Shown here: in pieces, positions 37,582 through 50,159 of the stretch
How the letters are laid out: every line of letters starts with the position of its first letter
Position numbering within the stretch: position 1 is the stretch's first letter
Origin: Symsagittifera roscoffensis
Taxonomy: Eukaryota > Xenacoelomorpha > Acoela > Convolutidae
Length of the DNA stretch: 64,000 bases
NCBI RefSeq assembly: GCF_963678635.1
Contig: NC_087066.1
Location: forward strand, 14,549,171-14,613,170
Reading direction: 5' to 3'
Notes under the pieces: model-generated
Told to the model about the DNA's origin: nothing
What the model saw: only the letters and a program-made list of their open reading frames with translations
The model's database searches: none
Program-made: the position numbers and the translations under genes

Positions 37582-37882
37582 AGTTTGGGTGTTTTAGTTT
37601 TTTTCTTTTGTTTTTCATTTTCCATGCAAAATCAGGTACAACAAATAATATTCGGAATGGGTCGAGTGATATATTATATTTAAGTCCTTTAACCTGATTC
37701 GAACGACTTTTAAATTATTGGAAAAAAATGTCTCTTTGTCGACAAAAAAATCAGTTGAAGTTTTGTATGTCGAATATGCCTAAATTCTATTTTCTATTTA
37801 TCACTCGACCCATTCCGATGATTATTTGTTGTACCTGATTTGCGTGGAAAATGAAAAAGAAAAAAAGTAAAACATCCAAATA
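37582..37882. mobile_element. Palindromic repeat R2 (MITE-like)
   Basis: The left arm (37582-37672) and right arm (37797-37882) are reverse complements sharing CAGGTACAACAAATAAT and GAATGGGTCGAGTGAT. Single arms occur at 28239-28343 and 45440-45515. No protein. Confidence 0.75.
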
Positions 37883-38155
37883 CGAAGTTCCTGCACATTT
37901 TTCAAATAGTCGGAACAAAAACAAAACTTTACTGTCTCTATAACTTTGGGAAATTATTTTTAACGATACAAAAACAATGTCACTACTTATTTAACCTTCA
38001 GAGAGAAAGAGAGAGGTCTCAAACTTCCAAAGTCCCAATTTTCACTCACATCATTATTTTAATTCAATTTGAGATATTCAACTCCTTCAAAGATATTTAA
38101 CAGCTGCCGTAGGACTTAAAGCCGTTATTGATATTTAGCAATTGAAAAACGAGCT

Positions 38156-38255
38156 GAAGAGACTTCAAGTCCAACTTCAAAAATTTCGAACGCTTTTGAG
38201 CCGAAGAGACTTCAAGTCCAACTTCAAAAATTTCGAACGCTTTAAAACATCTGCA
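38156..38255. repeat. Two-copy ~50-bp tandem duplication
   Basis: GAAGAGACTTCAAGTCCAAC and the following ~25 bp are repeated almost exactly at a spacing of about 50 bp. The 63-codon open frame here is a result of this duplication. Confidence 0.85.
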
Positions 38256-38932
38256 AAACTTAAAGGTCTCGAATATTCGCTACATTTTTTTCATTTGCAT
38301 GGATCGCTTGCAAATTATATAGAGAAAATTTGAAGCGTCGCGGCCCGTCGCAGAAAAAAAACGTTTTATTAAAAAACTTACAACACATCGTTCCTCGGCC
38401 TTTAAGAAAGCCGACAAAATAATGAATAATCCTTTCGTTTTAAAACCACTGTTTCGCTATCGTAATACACGGGATGACAAAAAATCCTCCCCCCCCCTGG
38501 ACCTGGTTTCTTTAGCTTTTCCGCAAAAAAATTCTGCTAAATTTATTAGATGGTAAAATTTTGAGCAGATTATGCATTATTTCATTTCGAAAAGAGCACA
38601 AATCTTTCATTGAAACTATTGCTATTACTAACGTGCTTACATCTACCTCAAAAACTACCATTTTCGTTCCCTTCTTAGACTCGTGATTGGCACAATTTGT
38701 ATTGAGTATAACCTTTAAATTGAAACAAAAAGAAAAACATTTCAGTAAATCACAACAGTTTTTTTTTAAAATTTAAATAAAAATCGACAAAATAGTTAGT
38801 TTAAACCACGTTCTGCTGAATAGAAGACAACAAATCCTTACAACCATCTGTGATCTTGGGATGCATTCTTTCCCTTTCCTCGTACCACACTTAATTTGGA
38901 ATTGGAAGTGGGAACAGGAGGAGGAGGAGGTT

Positions 38933-41900
38933 CTACTTGGGTTTGACTTCATTTTCCGCCACATTGCGAATGTAGACTGAGTTCTCGGGAGGGTTAGCGA
39001 TGTCCCCGCCCTCATTCATGTATGAACAGGCAATGGCCAAAGCGGAACCGTCCTCACTAAAAAATAATTTTCAAAGATAAACAAAAGCCGGTGTCTATGC
39101 CAGCAGCTCAAACATTTCATAACTCAAAACGTTGGCAAAAAAAAATTTCAAAATTTTTCAAAAAAAAAAGACTATAATTTTTTAAAGCTTTCTGGGATGT
39201 TTTTTCCTCAATATCGTCTAAAAAGCAAAATTTTCAAACCACGTTTTTTCTCATCTTGAGAGAAATATTCGTTGTTTTTTTTCGCGGTCGTGACAAAAGC
39301 TTCTTTATGATATGTCATCGACTTCGCTCGACGTTTATTGAGATTTTGGGAAAAAACAAACACATGAATCATAAGTTCCATTCCACTCAGTGGGCGATAC
39401 ATATAGGATAAAAACAATCAATCAGGGTTGGGAAAAAAAAACGTTTTTTATTGAAAAAATCAATTAGACAGCGTTTTTTTTAATAAAAAAAAAACATGTT
39501 TTATTGTCTTTTTACAGTTTGTTCAGTTCTAACTTTCTGCCCTCATACCGATGATATAATAGATATGCGGCAAGAAAAACGGGAGTCAGATAATCATCTC
39601 TTCTTTTTGCTACAAAATGTTTAGGATGATCCGGTGCAGCCGGCTCAATAAGGGAAGGTGGCTCATACCCCAATCGCAGCGGTTTGACTCCCAAACAATG
39701 CTAAGCTTTTGCGATAAAAGTTTTAAAACATTCCCTACCCTGCAATCAAGATGCAATATTGAGACACTTACTTGAAAGCGAGTGATGTGACTCCAGTGGC
39801 GAATCTGTGGTATTGCACGAGTCTCTTCTTATTACCTCCATCCCATATGTTCACGTATCCGTCACTGCCCCCAGTGGCGAAAGTTCCGAAGCCCCGGTGG
39901 AATGAGATGGCATTCACAGGGTACACAAATTCAGTCTTCTCTGGCTTGTTCGGAACCTCCTCCTAGAATTGAAATAGAAAAAGGACTTCTTAAATAGCAC
40001 TTCTTAAATAAACAGAGGTAGATGATTCCCAAAATCAAGGAAAATATTGGAGTTTTGACAAATTTTTAACCACATGCAAAACATCGACACCCTGAGTTTG
40101 AAATCAAAATCATAATTCACGTTTGATCATTTTTTTGTGCCCTTATACAGTGGTTATTTTACGCATTAGGACAAAACGAAAAAAAAACGCATTCTCAAAT
40201 TGGGTTGACTTTAGGTGAAAAACGGTGAAGACAAAACTTGCTTCGAATTTTAACAGGATTATTATAGTGCAATTTGCTTTGCAAAATTCGGGTCTAAAAT
40301 TTTAGCCCAAAACCGATCGTTTTGGCTTTTTTAGTCAGCCAAAAATTACGCAAAAACTACCAGGTCAATTACCGGCACAATTGTATCAAAGTGAGCCTCA
40401 TATGTAGCCCTCCAATTTCTAAGAGGGGTATGAATTCCAAAAATTTGTTCAAAGCGTTCAACAGCCCCCCTGGCTTTACTTGCTTTCTCGTTTTTCATCA
40501 GTTACATTTATTTTTTTATTGCAGTCAAACAGAGGCAGTCAAAATTGAGAAAAAAAAACATGCCGTTTGCCATAGTTCCTTTCACTTCAAGAAGTACCCG
40601 GAACAATGACATGCGCAGAAAACCCTAATGACCCCCATCTAACTTCGAAAATATTATTGATTGATTGCAATCCATTGTACGAAAACAAAACAACAATAGA
40701 CCAAATCGTTCGCCTTAATTCAGATACAAATTCAGAAACAAAAATGAGGGCTATTTATGCACGTTTTGGAGAAACCGAATCGTTCTTACTTAAAGAGTCG
40801 ATGATCGCTATTCTCGTACGGTTTTTATTCCTCCAAACTTTACATTTAATTTCATGTATGTTCATTTTTGCAGTCTTTAACCTCTAGCATAAAAATATAT
40901 TCTCTTACAGAGGGAAACAATAATCTAACCTTTATCCGGTGACACTTGAACGCGTACTTCTTTTTCTGTGCCTCCGGACTCGGGTCCAGGAACTCAACCG
41001 CCACTCTGCCTTCTATTGAACTCAATACATAGCCAGTGTGATCTGGAAAACTACGGATGCATCTCGTCTGGTACTTCAGACTAGATTCTCTACTCTAGAA
41101 GACGGCAAAATAGTGGAGCAGTTGGCACAAATTTTATGTAGTAAAACTTCACATCAAAATTACTTCAATTGTGAGATTTCTGAATCTAATTCAGAGGGCA
41201 GACATTTTTATCGTGATACTTGAAAAATTTTCTAAACTTCCGCATGTCGTCATTATTGCACATTAATCAAGTTTAGATTTATATAATTCTGGCACAACTT
41301 CTCACAATTGAATTAATTGGTATGAAAACAGAGTGTTTTTCAAGCGTGTCGTAAGTTGGAGTAACAAATCACCTGCAGCACATTGGACATGTTTTTCATG
41401 TCCCAAACCATAACGTGTCTGCCAGCAGTGCCCACTATCAGTTTGTCCCCACAGGATGACATGGCGTAGATCTTGTCCGGGTGTCGGTAGCTCTGCACTG
41501 GGTTGGCCATACGCACATCCCACACTTTGATTGTGTGGTCCCAACTACCTGCAACGGAGAAAGAAATCGGGTGAAAACTTGAGCCGGTGGGGATGTTCGG
41601 ATGCTTTTTGATTATTGTTTCTCTCAACACCCAAAATTAAACCAAAGGCAATAAGGACGCTCTGTGCAAATTATCAAACCATTACAAAAACCGAAAGGCG
41701 AGGAAAAACGAATTCCAATGTCTGCAAAAATATGTTATTACTTGAAAATAGATTTCAAAAAATACCGTATGACTATTGGATATGACTACATTGGGTGCTG
41801 ATGGGTAGTTAATTTTAGAGAAAAACTTAACTCGGCCTCATTTTGAACATTTTCGACCAAAACTTCCATTTTTAGTCTAATTTATTTTCCTAGCTCAATG

Positions 41901-43278
41901 GAAATTGAAGAGACCTTCACATAACATTTCAGCAATACCTGAAAAAAAAAACGAATGCATTTAGAGCTTAGCAAAACAGAGCATTTCAATTATGACAAAT
42001 TGAATTATCTGTTTCTATTATACTGTTATACCTCTGATATGCTATTTGGCAAACAAAACGCAAAAAGATAATTTACCAAAAAAATTGATACCACAAATAA
42101 GCATCTATAAATAGTTCAAACATGACAAGGTCAAAAAATCTGTTTATGTTTTTTGTTTTTCTTCTGATATGCTATTTATCCCTACCTGATATGACTACAT
42201 TGGGTGCTGATGGGTGGTTGCAGTGTACTATGCATCTGACGGGGGCCTCATGGGAGGCTGGGAACACTCTCTCCTGACTAGTGTTCATATCCACACAACG
42301 CACTCTCCCATCCGCACCTGCACTATACGCTGTGAAGCTATTCTGAAACAGGATAATTCAAAACTATCAGCAAACAAACATAAGATAAAATTTCTGATGT
42401 TTCGAGGATCATTCGAAGAGATCAACCGCAGCACCGATGAGAAAAAAATTGTAAAAGGGGAAATATCTACATGGAAAGAAGGCCAATCAATAACTATTAC
42501 AATAATTATTTATATCTTTTTTATATTGAATCATTTTATGCGGCTTTGAAACATATTTTGAATTCATTTAGATGAATAGGAATGAGTATTCATTCAAAAT
42601 CATCAAGGACATCCAGACGAAAAAAAACGAACGTGGATACTAGATCAAATTCAACCGGAATCACTCAACTCGTATTAAAATAAACTGAGAGTAAGCATAG
42701 CAAACATAAACACCACTAAAAATTAACAAGACTTCAAAATTAATAGCAAGATTTCACGCAGAGGCGAAGCTTCGCTTCGCAACCACTAGCCGACAAAAAT
42801 CAGCTCTATAAAATGCAATAAGAAAAAGTAGAAATAAGCCTCGAATAGTAAAAATTCGGCTAAATTTCGGATGCGATCTGCTACCTTGTTACGCTTGATA
42901 CGAATTGTCGCTTGTTACGAATTACTTCATCGCAGAAAAAGCATCAAAATGTTTCATCTTAAAAGCCAGCAAAAAATTATGTCTGATTTCTACTTTGGAA
43001 TTACTCCATGCAGTCGTTGAAGAACTAATTCTCGCAACCTTAGGTTGTTTTTAATAGTGAGCTAAACTAACCACAAAACAGCAATCCAGCAGTGGACAAT
43101 TGGCTGCGAATGTCTGTTTCTGTGAGTTCTGAGAAATGTCGAACAGTCTAAGAGTGCAGTCCCACGAGGACACCAGCAGTGATCTGGGGTTGTCGGGGTC
43201 AAAGGTCACGGTAGAGATGGGGTCATTCCAGATTCCAGCGTCGAGTTTGAACTCAGAGTGTCTCTCAGCCGAGGCCAT
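38933..43278 (-). CDS. bub3: Mitotic checkpoint protein BUB3 (six exons, 339 aa)
   Basis: Exons in transcript order: 43278-43072, 42342-42186, 41548-41373, 41094-40930, 39962-39772, 39056-38933, with GT-AG sites and phases 0,1,0,0,2. The product is 339 residues (vertebrate BUB3 is about 328). It is a WD40 propeller: [14 protein letters not shown], then [25 protein letters not shown] and [13 protein letters not shown] are blade motifs. [21 protein letters not shown] and KYAFKCHR are hallmark stretches that separate BUB3 from its relative RAE1. BUB3 binds the GLEBS motifs of BUB1 and BUBR1 at unattached kinetochores and belongs to the mitotic checkpoint complex. A TTTCAG acceptor lies 8 bases before the ATG, implying a 5'-UTR intron or trans-splicing. 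I see no canonical AATAAA soon after the stop. Confidence 0.95.
39513..39711 (-). CDS. Unidentified coding-like island in bub3 intron 5
   Basis: After an acceptor-like CTTAG at 39712, the minus strand is open for 65 codons ([20 protein letters not shown] at its start) to TAA at 39513-39515. An AATAAA follows within about 12 bases. Composition is GC-richer than the intron and the residues look protein-like (many P, Y, R, E). Its frame does not fit a splice from bub3 exon 5 (phase 2 out), so it is not a simple alternative bub3 end. It could be the last exon of a nested gene or a retrocopy fragment. I do not recognise the family. Confidence 0.35.
41779..41810 (-). repeat. Duplicated end of bub3 exon 2 inside intron 2
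   Basis: 32 bases match 42188-42219 (the 3' end of bub3 exon 2) with one mismatch. The match stops where the exon's splice donor begins, so the copy has no usable donor. Confidence 0.85.
42757..42900 (-). mobile_element. SINE fragment in bub3 intron 1
   Basis: On the minus strand: TTCGAGGCTTATTT, then AGAGCTGATTTTTGTCGGCT, then a GAAGCGAAGCTTCGCCTC hairpin tail. The same succession occurs at 63510-63640 with a complete tRNA-like head. Confidence 0.7.
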
Positions 43279-43419
43279 TTTTAACTCTGAAATTTGAAAA
43301 ATCTTCAAATACAAAAATTCTGAACAACTCAGGTTTCTGAACCTGCCTCAAGTTTACTAACGAGTGTTTGCAAAATCGAGGCAAAAACGACCCAAATTTG
43401 AGCTGCAATTTTAAACACA

Positions 43420-43560
43420 GGCAAAGCAGAGCTGCGCATCACTTGTGATACCGCAAAAATAGTATTGTAAGCTAGCAGACAGGAAAGAAAATAAGAACCA
43501 CTAAGTCCAAAGAAAACGGTAGCATTTACGAAGAAAACATAACTAAGAGACTTCAAAATG
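43420..43560 (-). mobile_element. SINE tail fragment
   Basis: The minus strand ends in TGCGGTATCACAAGTGATGC followed by GCAGCTCTGCTTTGCCTG, the tail of the SINE family, with a weak core-like TTTGGACTTAGTGG upstream. It sits just 5' of bub3. Confidence 0.5.
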
Positions 43561-43844
43561 TTGTCTGGAATGATGTTCTATTTGCAGAAAACACGCCCAG
43601 AAACACATTCGACGGCATTTAATGAAAATTCAAAAAGAATTATAGAGCGAAAATAAAATAGTGTTTATGAAATTGTATTCTGAGATTTTTAATATTTTTT
43701 AGCGATCCGGAGTAAAGCAAAAAAATTATGGTTCCCTCAAACGATCCAAAATTAGGTTAGTAAGCCGATTAAATAAAAACCGAAACCGTTTAGGCCGAAA
43801 GATTTCTTAAGTCAAGGTTAGTAGAATTACAAATTGCAGGGGTA

Positions 43845-44262
43845 AAAGAAAACAGAAAAAGCAACTTTAATGAAAACTGAATACAGCAAACAAAAATTCT
43901 GAGATGAGGCAACTAAGCCGACATGAAACGGAATAATTTCCTTTGAAAGATTTCTTGAAAAGGAATTTTTCCCGTTTGAAAACAAAAACAGGTCGTGGTC
44001 AGATTTCAATCCAGGACCTTTGTCGTTCCAGGTGTTTTCGCTACCTCATGTAACGAACACACCTGGGACGGCAAATGTCCTGGGTTCAAATCTAAAAAGA
44101 CCTGTTTTTGTTTTCAAACGGGAAAAATTCATTTTCAAGAAATCTTTCAAACGGGAAAAAAATCCGTTTCATGTCGGCTTAGTTGCCACATCTCAGAATT
44201 TTTTTTGCTGTATTCAGATTTCATTGTAGTTGGTTTTTCTGTTCATAATCCTGGTTGCTCTT
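43845..44262. mobile_element. Head-to-head pair of SINEs forming a ~400-bp palindrome
   Basis: Two copies face each other with the tRNA-like heads in the centre (meeting near 44045). Each has a B-box-like GG(G/A)TT(C/G)AAATC, then ACCTGTTTTTGTTTTCAAAC, then the core GTCGGCTTAGTTGCC (44174-44188; complement at 43909-43923). The arms are about 200 bp with moderate divergence. The small open frames on both strands are incidental. Confidence 0.85.
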
Positions 44263-45439
44263 AATCTTGGTTCATAATGAATTCAAATTTCTAAGCGTCT
44301 CCGGCACAATTAGTGTGGAGGCTCCACACTAAGTGTCCCGGCGACGCTTAGAAACTTGAACTCTTTATGAACCAAGCTACCAAGTGACTTTGTTCAACAA
44401 ATTGTTAACCCGAAAAACGTCTATATTCCGATTTGATAACGCTTGCTAATCACAAGCAAAACTTTCTAATTACAGTCCTTGATGCAAAACCTTTCACAAA
44501 AAACTAAGCTTAATTGACTATGAATATGCTTTACGTATCGCATTTATTTGTCGTAGTATATTACTGATGACATAACTTTATGCATCTTTTTTGAAGAACA
44601 CGAACTTCTCAGCATGTATGCTCCTCTAGTGACCGAAATAAAATCAACAAAAAACCACCTTAATTGAACGAAATTTAAACCAGAGGCCGTCGTCTACACG
44701 AACACAATCAGTGAAACCAATTTTAGCAAATTGGCCTACAGCCAATAACGCTGTTTCTGAATATTATTTCAAAAAATACTATTAGTAGGAAAAAGTTACA
44801 CAAGGGTAACAAAGACAAACTCAACGATTTATTACATCACATATCGATTGAAGTTATTTTCTGAAACCCCAATTTTCTGCATTCTCTTCAACCCCGGTCA
44901 ATTTTCTGCAAAAGTTTTGAAATAAAATGAATATCAACAAAAGTAGCCAGTTGCTGCTAAAAAAGCGCAGAATGCTGGGGCCCCCAATTACAGTCACGGG
45001 ACATAAATTGCAACTTATGGATTTAAACGAGCAATTGAAAGAATTTTTTCTTCACGTTTTGGTAGTTTTCTCTGCACCTATTTAAGATATCGGGTTGAAG
45101 TTTTGACACACGCTAGAAAAAACTAATGAAAGGAGATAACTGCATTAAAATTTGAGTGAGGCGTAAAATAGCCAGATCATATTTAGTTTAACAGATGTTC
45201 TCGCTGAAACATCCAGGCAAACTTCGTTTTTTTTCTTATATTATTTCAAATTTCCGACTTTTTTAAAGTTGCGTGGACAGAGGACCTAAGAAAACATTAG
45301 AATTTCCCTTAATTGAATATATAAATCTTGAAAAAATCATAATACAATTTTTTCTATTTTTACCTCCGTTTCTAAGTTTTTGTTATTTTTGCGTCGTGTA
45401 ATTTTTTAGAAATTTTTGCGTCGTTCAAAGACAATGTAA

Positions 45440-45515
45440 GAGACTTTTTCCGAAGCATCACTCAACCCAATCTGATGATTATTTATTTTAGATGATTTTG
45501 CTTGAAAAAGAACAA
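45440..45515 (-). repeat. Dispersed repeat R2, single inverted arm
   Basis: The reverse complement carries GCAAAATCATCT..AATAATCATC and GGGTTGAGTGAT as in 37582-37672. Confidence 0.55.
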
Positions 45516-45904
45516 TTAAAGAGGCGACTTACCCAAGTTTTTATATGTTGATTTGATCTGACAAAAGGTTCCTTTTACTGAATACATGCGAAGTAAAACA
45601 ATTTGACGATGAATTAGGATAGAAAGAACACTTTCAAAGCGGTAACAAAGCCGAAGAACTAATTTCATGGAAAAAACATCAAAACTCGAAAACTTTTAAT
45701 GTCCACATCAAAATATTGAGACAAAACTTTTTTGTTTATCAAAGCACTCAAAAATTGGCCACTAAGCCAATTAAACACAAGCTGAAACCTTTCAAGTTTA
45801 AAAAAGATTATTATATCAAGCCACATACTCAAAATATTACAATTGGTTGACGAAATTACAGATTTTGAGATGACTACCAATTTTAGTCAATTTCAGACCA
45901 CTTA

Positions 45905-46200
45905 CTTATTCAGAGGCGAAGCAGAGCTTTGCACCACAGAGCTTCGTACCACTTGCAATACAAAATGAATGATTATGACTGAAGAGCAAATTTAGTAAAA
46001 TCAAAAATTGCAACAAAAACTTCACAAAATCTTTTTTTTTCTGAAAAAAACTATTAAAATAGCAAAAAAAGGCCAAAAAATCCTGCAACGAAGTTACTGC
46101 ACCATTAAAAAATTCACAAGGAGCATTATGATTGGTAGAAAGGAGCCTAACCTTACAAAAAGACTATTCTGCGGAAACTAAGCCGACAAAATTTAGAACA
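45905..46200 (-). mobile_element. SINE copy (core plus tail)
   Basis: Core TGTCGGCTTAGTTTCCGCAG on the minus strand at about 46170-46189. The tail with GTATTGCAAGTGGTACGAAG and a GAAGC..GCTTC hairpin ends at 45908. Clear homology with 8505-8725 in the stretch between. Confidence 0.7.
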
Positions 46201-48194
46201 AAAAACCGGAAAAAAATGAGATTTTTCTCTATAAGTTTATTTGAAAAAATTAATTACTACCCATAAAGGGCTCGTTAATTATCTTTGAATTCTCAAGATG
46301 ATCGTAACAAATAATACACTTGATTAGAAGTTCTTTGAGGCTGTTTTTTTAGAAAAAAGAAGATTTTGCGAGCTATAATATCTGGAAGTCTCTAACCTAC
46401 AGCCTTAGCAAACAATTAAACGGAGCAATTAAACTTGATACTTTACAAAATTGAACAAATCTCACATGTCATGTATGTCTTAAATATGTGTCTCGAAATT
46501 AGGAAGGCTCACAATTTGAGTTGGATTGCTCAAATAAGCCTGAAAGTATAATCAATTGCTCTAAACTTCTAAATGGGGCTTTGGATTTACCTTTTTGGCC
46601 AATGGTCACTAGCTATCGGGCGCTTAAGAGATTGATAATAATTTAATTAACATGGAAAGCGAAACATCAATCGCAGTGATTACCACATTAGAGATGACTA
46701 TTGTCTGAGTTCAAATTTTGATTGGACGCAGGAAACGTACAGCTAAGATGCAAGTGCTCAGATTCCCAGAAACTTATTATCATCTGATTAACTCTTAATA
46801 ACGAAAACGCTAATAAAACAGTTAGTCAAGAAAAAATATCTAATAATAAAATGAAATTGGTTATAAAATCACCTTTCACTGGCTGAAACTAATTGACTTT
46901 TTATAGTAGTTTATATTTTGTTAATAATATAAAATAATCAAAGAGAATTATGACTACCATCTTAATACACATTGAAAGATTCTTCAATACTATGAAGAAA
47001 ATTTAAAACCTACATACAGGGTAATTAACGTTATAACAAAGAACAAAATTTTTCAATAGATGGTAAAATTGTTTCATTGACAAAAATTAGTCATATGGGA
47101 AATTGATTAAGAAAATGAGCTGAAAATTAATAACACATGCATAGGTATTCTAAATTAGCTCGAAGGGAGAGGGCAAGATTGTTATGTAAATCCAAATATA
47201 AAGAAGGATAGACCGTTACTGTGCAAGTAGCACAGAATGTTCCGACAATCGTCTTTAAAAAACCATCGTCTTTCAAATTAGTTTTTCCGCGTGAGTGATA
47301 AGAAAGTCTGATTTAAAACTATATTTTATGCATATTTGATATTCATAGTAAAATATGCAAATAAGATACAGACATTTATGGAAAATTGACTAGAAAAACA
47401 AATATTTAAAAAATTCAAAAGATTAAAAAAAAACTAGAGCAAAATGGAGCTACAAAACTCCAAAAATTAACTCTACTTGCTTAAAGTTAAATTTTTAGGG
47501 CTTAAATTTTTAATTACTCCTAATTAAGCTGTTGTAAGCCAGCTCGCTCGCTTTATTTGCTCGCATTAACACAAGCTAGAAAACACTAAGAAGTACCTCT
47601 ACAATTACAAAAAAATCAGAAAAAAGAAAAAGCTGAATAAGTAGTGAAAAACAAAACTTTTGCAAAATAACGGAACCGAAGTACTGGAATCTTCGCCACA
47701 ATGGCTGGAAAAATGCAAACACTATCAACCAGTAAAGCAGATAGCACAGATGTTATTACACTGCCGATGCTATGCAGCAAAGTATCAAGAAAAAGCATTT
47801 TATTTAGGGAGTTGAATTGAAAAAATATGGGTTCGTAAATTAACACGTTCGCTTGTGATAATGATAACCAAACAAAATTTAATGTTTAAGTGATTCAAAT
47901 CAAAAACCAAATCTTTAAAGCAATCCAGAATTAACGGCAACGCTGCAGTTTTAGCCGATGCGATATTCGTCCTAAAGCAAATTGTACAAAACAAAACAAA
48001 CTTTTACACAGACGCGAATTTGTGAAACATTTGCAAAACAACACAACTATAGTATGGTACGCTAGTAAAAATAGCAACAAAGACAGCAAAATAATAAATA
48101 CAAAATTTTTAATTCAGTTTTTACGCCTTGCCGAAACATAAAAATCTAATTTGTCCCACCAAATAACGCATTAGAACATTAGCCGAAACCATGT

Positions 48195-48505
48195 AGGCGA
48201 AAGTTTTATCAAAAATGTACCTCGTGTAAAGCAACTACCTGCACCATTAGTAAAATGACGTGTTAGGAATGGTATTCTAACATCGCTTAAAAATAGCTGA
48301 GCCCTCAAGAAAAGAGCAAGCTGCGGGAACTAAGCCGTCAAAAATAAGCACACACAATAGGCCGAAACTGTTTATAGTAAGACGTCAACGATGCTATTCG
48401 TAAGAAGTACAGGACCCGTCCGACATCTGTTGTCGCTAGCCTTTGTTATCCCAAGCAGGAGTACTGCCTCAGCACCAAGTGGGTAGCACCAACCTTATTC
48501 TTACA
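48195..48505 (-). mobile_element. SINE copy with tRNA-like head
   Basis: Minus strand: a degenerate tRNA-like head at about 48500-48400 (GCTGAGGCAGTACTCCTGC..GGACGGGTCCTG), then the core TTGACGGCTTAGTTCCCGC at about 48321-48340. No clean cloverleaf, so it is not a tRNA gene. Confidence 0.55.
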
Positions 48506-48954
48506 CGGACAAATGGGTAAAACTAACTTTTGGGCAACACCAACTTATTTACACACAATAGTCCAACCAATGGCAAAATTAACTTTTTCGACATTGTCTT
48601 TACCTGACTACATGATGTGCCCAAGCAATCACTTTAAGAATATCTATTAAAAAAAAACATTTAAACTAAGTAATAGTCTGTCTTTTATTATAATAATTAA
48701 GTGGAATCACAACAAGTAAAGGATTAAAACAGTAAGACGCTCAGAAAATACTAAAGAGGACTTGGAACAATGTCACTGTTGAAAAAAAAACTATGAAAAC
48801 AGAAATAAATAAAAACCAAACGTTTTTTGTTTTTAATATATTTAAGTTTTTCGAAAATTCCAAGTGGGGTTTATTTCGAGCATTCAAAAATAAGGGAATC
48901 AAATCTTATTGACCTCATTAAAATATCGGAAAACTGTAGAAATTAAAATATTAG

Positions 48955-49150
48955 GTAAATAAGCCGACAAAATTAAAGCTGAACGCCAATAAGCTGAAAA
49001 TCTTATTGGAAAAAATGCAAAAACTTCCCTAATAGTAACCAGGAGTGCCATATATCTTCGAATTGGTAACACTTTGCTACGTATTGGCCTTGCATCTACC
49101 ACCTCGAGAATGGACTCTCACGCGCTGCCCTCTCGGCCACGAACGCTTAA
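48955..49150 (-). mobile_element. SINE copy with Leu/Ser-type tRNA-like head
   Basis: The head at 49149-49085 reads CGTGGCCGAGAGGGCAGCGC (A-box region typical of Leu and Ser tRNAs), and a core-like TGTCGGCTTAT lies at about 48962. The B box is degenerate, so the head is unlikely to be a functional tRNA. Confidence 0.6.
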
Positions 49151-50159
49151 CAACCGGCAAACACTAGTCACAAATAAAGAAGCTACATATGCTAACAAAT
49201 TGCCAACGCGATACAGCAGAAGCGGCACCAAATACAAATAGACACAGTTTTTCAAGTAGTTTGGATTATAACAAACTAAAGGCATCCAAATTAATTTTGT
49301 ATGTAATAATGTGGAAAGCATAGAGCCACATTATGTATAAAAATGCATTTCAAAAAATTGCGAGATATTGAGTTAGAAAATTTCTGAAATCAAATTTTTA
49401 TGATTGTTATGTTGTTTGAAATAAATAGCTTTTTTCGGTTCAGTTGATGCAATTAAAATGTATCAAATTTGTTAACTTATTACTATTCGAATATCAAAGC
49501 ACATGCTATCAAAAAGCCGTACGGGTGCCCCAAAAATAGCACCAATATTTGCGACTTAGGTTGGAAAAAAAAGTCGTAATATAACACTAACGCTCACTAA
49601 AGCTGGCTAGTGTAACAACTTTACAACTAGATCTATCAAAATGAATGAAGATAATTTTGAAAATAAAACGTTCCTAGAAAATAGAATGTAAAATAATCAT
49701 CGGAGCAAAACTAACGAAGCGTCAACAAAGCCAAAAATACCGGAGCAGAAACACTTCATGCCGAAAACGAATCCAAAAATTTTTAACTTATTAAAAAATA
49801 AGTAACCCTTGCCCTCACAACACACACGTTCACAAAAAATATTTCCGGCCATCAAACGGCGCAGCAAGAGCCAACTAATGAAATGGACCAAAACCTATTA
49901 AGCCAAAAAAGACAAAAAAATTGCGATACAAAAATGAATGACTATAAAAATCACACAAAAAAATTCAAAAAATCGTTTTTGTCAATAAAACTGCAACAAA
50001 AGCCAAAATACCCGGAACAAAATTGCCTGCCCCATTAGACACTCTACAAAGAGCTTTGATAATGCAAAACAGAAGCCAAGTTTTCAAAAAAAAAGTCCTT
50101 TGTGCGACACTAAGCAGACAGACAATTATCTAAATTAGCCAAAATTTTCTATCTGCAAG

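Noticed and set aside
38933-43278. RAE1 instead of BUB3
   Set aside because: RAE1 is a related WD40 protein, but [21 protein letters not shown] and the short C-terminus match BUB3.
49085-49149. tRNA genes (also at 50326, 61389, 63630)
   Set aside because: A and B boxes are recognisable, but acceptor stems do not close, arms are degenerate and SINE body sequence follows. They are SINE heads.
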